From Companilactobacillus ginsenosidimutans (lineage in GTDB: Bacteria > Bacillota > Bacilli > Lactobacillales > Lactobacillaceae): 64,000 nt of DNA. Below are positions 63,740 through 64,000 of the stretch, piece by piece. The DNA lies in NCBI RefSeq assembly GCF_001050475.1, contig NZ_CP012034.1:372001-436000 (forward strand), given 5' to 3'. The notes under the pieces were generated by a model. That model did not search any database and was not told the origin of the DNA. It worked only from the letters and a program-made list of their open reading frames with translations. Position 1 is the stretch's first letter; each line of letters starts with the position of its first letter. Both the position numbers and the translations under genes were made by a program.

Positions 63740-63753
63740 TTAAAACGTTTTCA
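63740..63753 (+). promoter_or_regulatory. cre site upstream of the pfkA promoter
   Basis: TTAAAACGTTTTCA matches the cre consensus except for the second base. It lies about 40 bases upstream of TATATT (63781-63786), a position suited to activation rather than repression. Confidence 0.7.
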
Positions 63754-63832
63754 GCTCTACAAAGAATGTGAAAAAAATGTTATATTTTATTAGGTTTTGT
63801 TTTAGAAACAAATAAATTTGGAGTGTGAATAA

Positions 63833-64000
<168 letters not shown>

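Overview
The window is a contiguous stretch of an AT-rich Firmicutes chromosome. The gene set points to Lactobacillaceae: a malolactic-enzyme locus (mleR/mleS/mleP), a T-box-controlled tyrS, a PyrR-attenuated pyr operon, a CcpA-type cre box before pfkA, a fruRKA operon, the small SPJ_0845-type protein and a sufCDSUB operon. A Companilactobacillus-like species is my guess from protein style; I cannot confirm the genus from this sequence alone. Almost everything is core chromosome. The only clear mobile DNA is one intact IS3-family element at about 44.4-46.4 kb.

Layout. 0-6.5 kb: end of clpX, ysxC, then the sufCDSUB Fe-S assembly operon. 6.7-10.5 kb: nucleoside phosphorylase (minus strand), T-box leader and tyrS, an NhaC antiporter. 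10.5-15.3 kb: pyrBCFED behind two consecutive PyrR attenuators. 15.5-18.1 kb: FabK-like reductase, hotdog thioesterase, M20 deacylase. 18.2-24.5 kb: PadR regulator with a repeat-bearing DUF4097-like protein, two tandem YfcC-type carriers, a PepV-like dipeptidase. 24.6-30.9 kb: xylulokinase-like kinase, menF-menD-menH, HAD phosphatase. 31-35.3 kb: dhaKLM behind a cre site, a secreted zinc-type family I.5 lipase, an isolated citX. 35.4-41.5 kb: nucleoside transporter, esterase, small DUF1828-like protein, malolactic locus. 41.5-42.0 kb: a 570-base gene-free stretch with an orphan terminator and a candidate structured RNA. 42.0-47.6 kb: HTH/lysine-rich protein, low-molecular-weight tyrosine phosphatase, MgtC, an unknown membrane protein, the IS, a monoacylglycerol-lipase-like hydrolase, SPJ_0845 protein. 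47.7-53.3 kb: uvrC, then fruA-fruK-fruR (minus) behind a seven-unit 10-bp operator array. 53.4-64 kb: obg, OatA-like acyltransferase, rnz, SDR, LapA-like protein, rpmF, lipoprotein, an internally deleted VOC protein, yjzD, dnaE and the start of pfkA.

How it fits together. Central metabolism is wired to sugar status through cre boxes at dhaK, the lipase and pfkA. Pyrimidine synthesis is controlled by RNA attenuation, and its DHODH looks quinone-type. That fits the presence of menFDH, although the rest of the menaquinone pathway is not in the window. Malate uptake and decarboxylation sit under one LysR regulator. The points most worth a second look are the RNA candidate at 41.73-41.92 kb with its HTH-protein neighbour, the phased FruR repeat array, the double pyr attenuator, the nested inverted repeats around the IS, the 15-residue repeats in the PadR-linked protein, and the deleted VOC gene.
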